A stretch of DNA of 6,707 nt, taken from contig JANLHQ010000048.1 in NCBI GenBank assembly GCA_024654415.1, positions 1 to 6,707 on the forward strand, given 5' to 3'. The translations under genes and the position numbers were made by a program. The stretch is from Candidatus Azambacteria bacterium (lineage in GTDB: Bacteria > Patescibacteriota > Minisyncoccia > GWC2-36-17 > WO2-46-25). The stretch's first letter is position 1; every line of letters starts with the position of its first letter. Positions 5,947-6,707 of the stretch are shown one piece after another. Below the pieces are notes generated by a model. That model saw nothing but the letters and a program-made list of their open reading frames with translations, was not told the origin of the DNA and did not search any database.

Positions 5947-6258
5947 ATGGCAACCGAAGGACATCATTTCGAAGAAACGCCGCGAGACCACATATTGCAT
6001 GAGGAATTCGATGCGATACGCTCAGATCCGCATTTTGAGGGTGTTTTGTGGGATGAGTTGGACGCAAAGGATATTGGGTTGCTTGATAAGTTTTTGCGCG
6101 GCACGCTCAAGGAGGATGATGTAAATAAAAGATTGGAAGAGCTTGCAGAAGAGGGGCGAGATCGTGAAGATCCAAACTCTAACTTTCTTGCGGGACTTTT
6201 GAATAAATTAGTATCACAAAAGACTTTTGAGAAATACAAAAAAGTAGGAAATGCATAA
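5947..6258 (+). CDS. Unidentified 103-aa acidic protein downstream of htpX
   Basis: I do not recognise the family. The protein is hydrophilic and strongly charged, without signal peptide, membrane helix or cysteine. It has a His/Glu-rich start (GHHFEETPRDHILHEEF, 5-21), a central acidic helical part (VLWDELDAKDIGLLDKFLRG, with EDDVNKRLEELAEEG after it) and a more basic C-terminus (LNKLVSQKTFEKYKKV). It probably folds as a small helical protein. It starts 5 nt after the htpX stop, which suggests it is the third gene of the lemA-htpX transcript and possibly coupled to it. The stop TAA is followed within 6 nt by the tRNA-derived repeat region, with no T-run terminator. Being in-frame, tightly packed and compositionally ordinary supports a real gene; function is unknown. 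Confidence 0.75.
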   Translation: MATEGHHFEETPRDHILHEEFDAIRSDPHFEGVLWDELDAKDIGLLDKFLRGTLKEDDVNKRLEELAEEGRDREDPNSNFLAGLLNKLVSQKTFEKYKKVGNA

Positions 6259-6263
6259 CTTTT

Positions 6264-6310
6264 GGAGGGTTCGCATAGTCCTGCCTGCCGGCAGGCAGGG
6301 GTCTAGTGCA
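6264..6310 (+). pseudogene. 5' fragment of tRNA-Ser interrupted in the D-loop by a palindrome
   Basis: The 15 nt at 6264-6278 (GGAGGGTTCGCATAG) are identical to the first 15 nt of the intact tRNA-Ser at 6390-6404. After the 20-bp palindrome, GGTCTAGTGC (6300-6309) resumes the D-loop/D-stem sequence GGCCTAGTGC of the intact gene (6406-6415). Beyond this the anticodon, variable and T arms cannot be recognised, so no functional tRNA can be formed. The insertion point within the D-loop is inferred from this alignment. Confidence 0.7.
6280..6299. repeat. Perfect 20-bp palindrome (CCTGCCTGCC + reverse complement)
   Basis: CCTGCCTGCC at 6280-6289 is followed directly by its exact reverse complement at 6290-6299. 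There is no T-run, so a terminator role is not supported. From memory, this repeat type is common between genes in Parcubacteria genomes and causes spurious translations containing LPAGRQ. Only one copy is in this window, so its repeat status cannot be shown here. Confidence 0.7.
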
Positions 6311-6320
6311 CTGTATTGGT

Positions 6321-6362
6321 CCCTGTTTGTCCAAGAGCGTAGCGATTGGTGCACAAACAGCA
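6321..6362 (+). repeat. 42-nt hairpin element, copy 1
   Basis: Matches copy 2 (6545-6586) at 40 of 42 positions in the same orientation. The two differences are adjacent, in the hairpin loop (GAGCGTAGCGA here, GAGCAAAGCGA in copy 2). The stem is CTGTTTGT (6323-6330) with ACAAACAG (6353-6360), continued by CCAA (6331-6334) with TTGG (6346-6349) across a 3-nt bulge, TGC. Confidence 0.85.
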
Positions 6363-6381
6363 ATCCCAATTTCCATATTTT

Positions 6382-6483
6382 GATAAAGCGGAGGGTTCGC
6401 ATAGAGGCCTAGTGCGCTCGCTTGGAAAGCGGGTATACCTTTACCGGTATCGAGAGTTCGAATCTCTCACCCTCCGCTTTATC
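6382..6483 (+). other. Extended acceptor helix enclosing tRNA-Ser
   Basis: GATAAAGC (6382-6389) directly before the tRNA is the exact complement of GCTTTATC (6476-6483). With the 7-bp acceptor stem this makes a 15-bp uninterrupted helix, in which discriminator G73 would pair with C at -1. Farther out the match is imperfect, but CCCAAT (6365-6370) and ATTGGG (6500-6505) can also pair. Confidence 0.85.
6390..6476 (+). tRNA. tRNA-Ser, anticodon GGA
   Basis: A complete class II cloverleaf of 87 nt. The acceptor is GGAGGGT (6390-6396) with ACCCTCC (6469-6475), discriminator G6476. The D stem is GCA/TGC (6399-6401, 6413-6415). The anticodon stem is CTCGC/GCGGG (one T-G pair) around TTGGAAA with GGA at 6424-6426. 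The long variable arm is ATACC/GGTAT (6435-6439, 6446-6450). The T arm is GAGAG-TTCGAAT-CTCTC (6452-6468). The long variable arm, G73 and the anticodon define serine; it reads UCC and UCU. The 3' CCA is not encoded and must be added by nucleotidyltransferase. No convincing promoter box was found directly upstream. Confidence 0.96.
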
Positions 6484-6509
6484 TGAATATAAATAAAATA
6501 TTGGGTGAA
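6464..6509 (+). repeat. tRNA 3' end plus downstream flank, repeat copy 1
   Basis: It runs from the 3' strand of the T stem (CTCTC) through the acceptor strand into the downstream flank (GCTTTATCTGAATATAA and AATATTGGGTGAAA). It matches 6610-6657 with a few substitutions and small gaps; the segment GCTTTATCTGAATATAA has one mismatch in 17. Confidence 0.75.
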
Positions 6510-6511
6510 AG

Positions 6512-6547
6512 ACGGCATACCGCAAGGTATCAGAGACAAATCCTCCC
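6512..6547 (+). pseudogene. Possible degenerate variable arm/T arm of tRNA-Ser
   Basis: GCATACC-GCAA-GGTATC followed by AGAGACAAATCCTCC resembles the variable arm, T arm and 3' acceptor strand of the intact tRNA-Ser (TATACC...GGTATC, GAGAGTTCGAATCTCTC, CCTCC). ATACC (6517-6521) and GGTAT (6526-6530) still form a 5-bp hairpin closed by a GCAA tetraloop. The T stem no longer pairs. The resemblance is short and could be partly chance. Confidence 0.4.
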
Positions 6548-6586
6548 TGTTTGTCCAAGAGCAAAGCGATTGGTGCACAAACAGCA
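6545..6586 (+). repeat. 42-nt hairpin element, copy 2
   Basis: Same orientation as copy 1, 224 nt downstream of it and on the other side of tRNA-Ser. The stems CTGTTTGT/ACAAACAG and CCAA/TTGG are fully kept, while the only two changes are in the loop. This fits selection on, or recent copying of, a structured element. Confidence 0.85.
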
Positions 6587-6588
6587 GT

Positions 6589-6609
6589 GCCGAGCTTTGT
6601 TAGCTCGGC
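6589..6609 (+). other. Perfect 7-bp stem-loop of unknown role
   Basis: GCCGAGC (6589-6595), loop TTTGTTA (6596-6602), GCTCGGC (6603-6609). It lies between hairpin copy 2 and the tRNA 3'-end copy. With no T-run after it, an intrinsic terminator is unlikely. The 7-nt loop resembles a tRNA arm, but I cannot assign it. Confidence 0.6.
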
Positions 6610-6657
6610 CTCTCGCCTCCGCTTTGTCTGAATATAAGAAGATATTGTAGGATGAAA
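6610..6657 (+). repeat. tRNA 3' end plus downstream flank, repeat copy 2
   Basis: CTCTCGCCTCCGC (6610-6622) resembles CTCTCACCCTCCGC of the intact tRNA 3' end, and is followed by a near copy of the tRNA downstream flank (GCTTTGTCTGAATATAA, then GATATTGTAGGATGAAAA). No matching 5' half is next to it, so it is a remnant. The copy continues into the leader of the following possible gene and supplies its AGGA site. Confidence 0.7.
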
Positions 6658-6659
6658 AT

Positions 6660-6707
6660 ATGTTTAAGGAAATAATTGGATGGGATATTTATGAAATCCA
6701 AACGAAA
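6660..6707 (+). CDS. Possible start of a protein-coding gene, cut by the window end
   Basis: ATG 6660 opens 16 codons (MFKEIIGWDIYEIQTK) without a stop up to the last base. AGGA at 6649-6652 lies 7 nt before the ATG, a reasonable ribosome binding site. A short open run like this can occur by chance, and no family can be told from 16 residues. Confidence 0.4.
   Translation, partial: MFKEIIGWDIYEIQTK

Noticed and set aside
6280..6299. Palindrome as a terminator of the lemA-htpX operon
   Set aside because: The stem is strong, but no T-run follows, and its placement inside a tRNA-like sequence points to a repeat insertion.
6179..6402. Minus-strand frames of 62-65 aa containing LPAGR
   Set aside because: They are translations of the 20-bp palindrome and tRNA-like sequence, a known type of spurious ORF; one even enters the intact tRNA.
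6321..6586. Direct repeats as att sites of an integrated element
   Set aside because: The 182 bp between the copies hold only tRNA-Ser and flanks, with no integrase or cargo, and the repeats are not copies of the tRNA 3' end.
6264..6621. Outer split tRNA with an intron containing the inner tRNA
   Set aside because: The 5' fragment at 6264 and the 3' fragment at 6610 pair at only about 5 acceptor positions, and no anticodon arm or self-splicing intron core is recognisable. Tandem duplication with decay is simpler.
6264..6660. CRISPR array
   Set aside because: There are only two copies of the 42-nt element, 182 bp apart, with no regular spacers and no cas genes.

Overview
The window looks like chromosomal DNA from a small-genome bacterium, most plausibly a Patescibacteria/CPR member of the Parcubacteria type. 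That assignment is an inference. It rests on several starts without a Shine-Dalgarno, very tight gene packing, a tRNA without an encoded CCA, and a 20-bp palindrome (CCTGCCTGCC followed by its reverse complement) that I recall as abundant between genes in Parcubacteria. UGA, UAA and UAG all appear as stops, so nothing suggests a recoded stop.

Layout, left to right. (1) The C-terminal part of a D-2-hydroxyacid dehydrogenase, cut by the window edge. (2) rplY/ctc (ribosomal protein L25, long form) with its own promoter, followed 20 nt later by a secreted coiled-coil protein ending in an MltB-like lytic transglycosylase domain. (3) Convergent to these, the minus-strand pair rpmE-prfA (ribosomal protein L31 and release factor 1), joined by a GTGA start/stop overlap; prfA overlaps the transglycosylase gene tail to tail by 18 bp. 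(4) A divergent intergenic region with face-to-back promoters: one for rpmE that leaves almost no 5' leader, and one for an unidentified 136-aa gene that has the only canonical strong ribosome binding site in the window and ends in a textbook intrinsic terminator. (5) An apparent operon of lemA, htpX and a 103-aa unknown protein, with gaps of 10 and 5 nt. (6) A repeat-rich non-coding block around an intact tRNA-Ser(GGA). (7) The first 16 codons of a possible further gene, running off the end.

Functionally this is mostly core translation (L25, L31, RF1, tRNA-Ser) plus cell envelope upkeep: a murein hydrolase and the membrane quality-control pair LemA/HtpX.

The most unusual part is positions 6264-6660. 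One intact tRNA-Ser sits among partial copies of itself: a 5' fragment interrupted in the D-loop by the palindrome, a possible variable-arm/T-arm remnant, and a 3'-end copy with its downstream sequence. A 42-nt hairpin element occurs once on each side. The acceptor stem of the intact tRNA is prolonged by 8 perfectly complementary flanking pairs into a 15-bp helix. I see no phage, transposase, CRISPR or defence genes.
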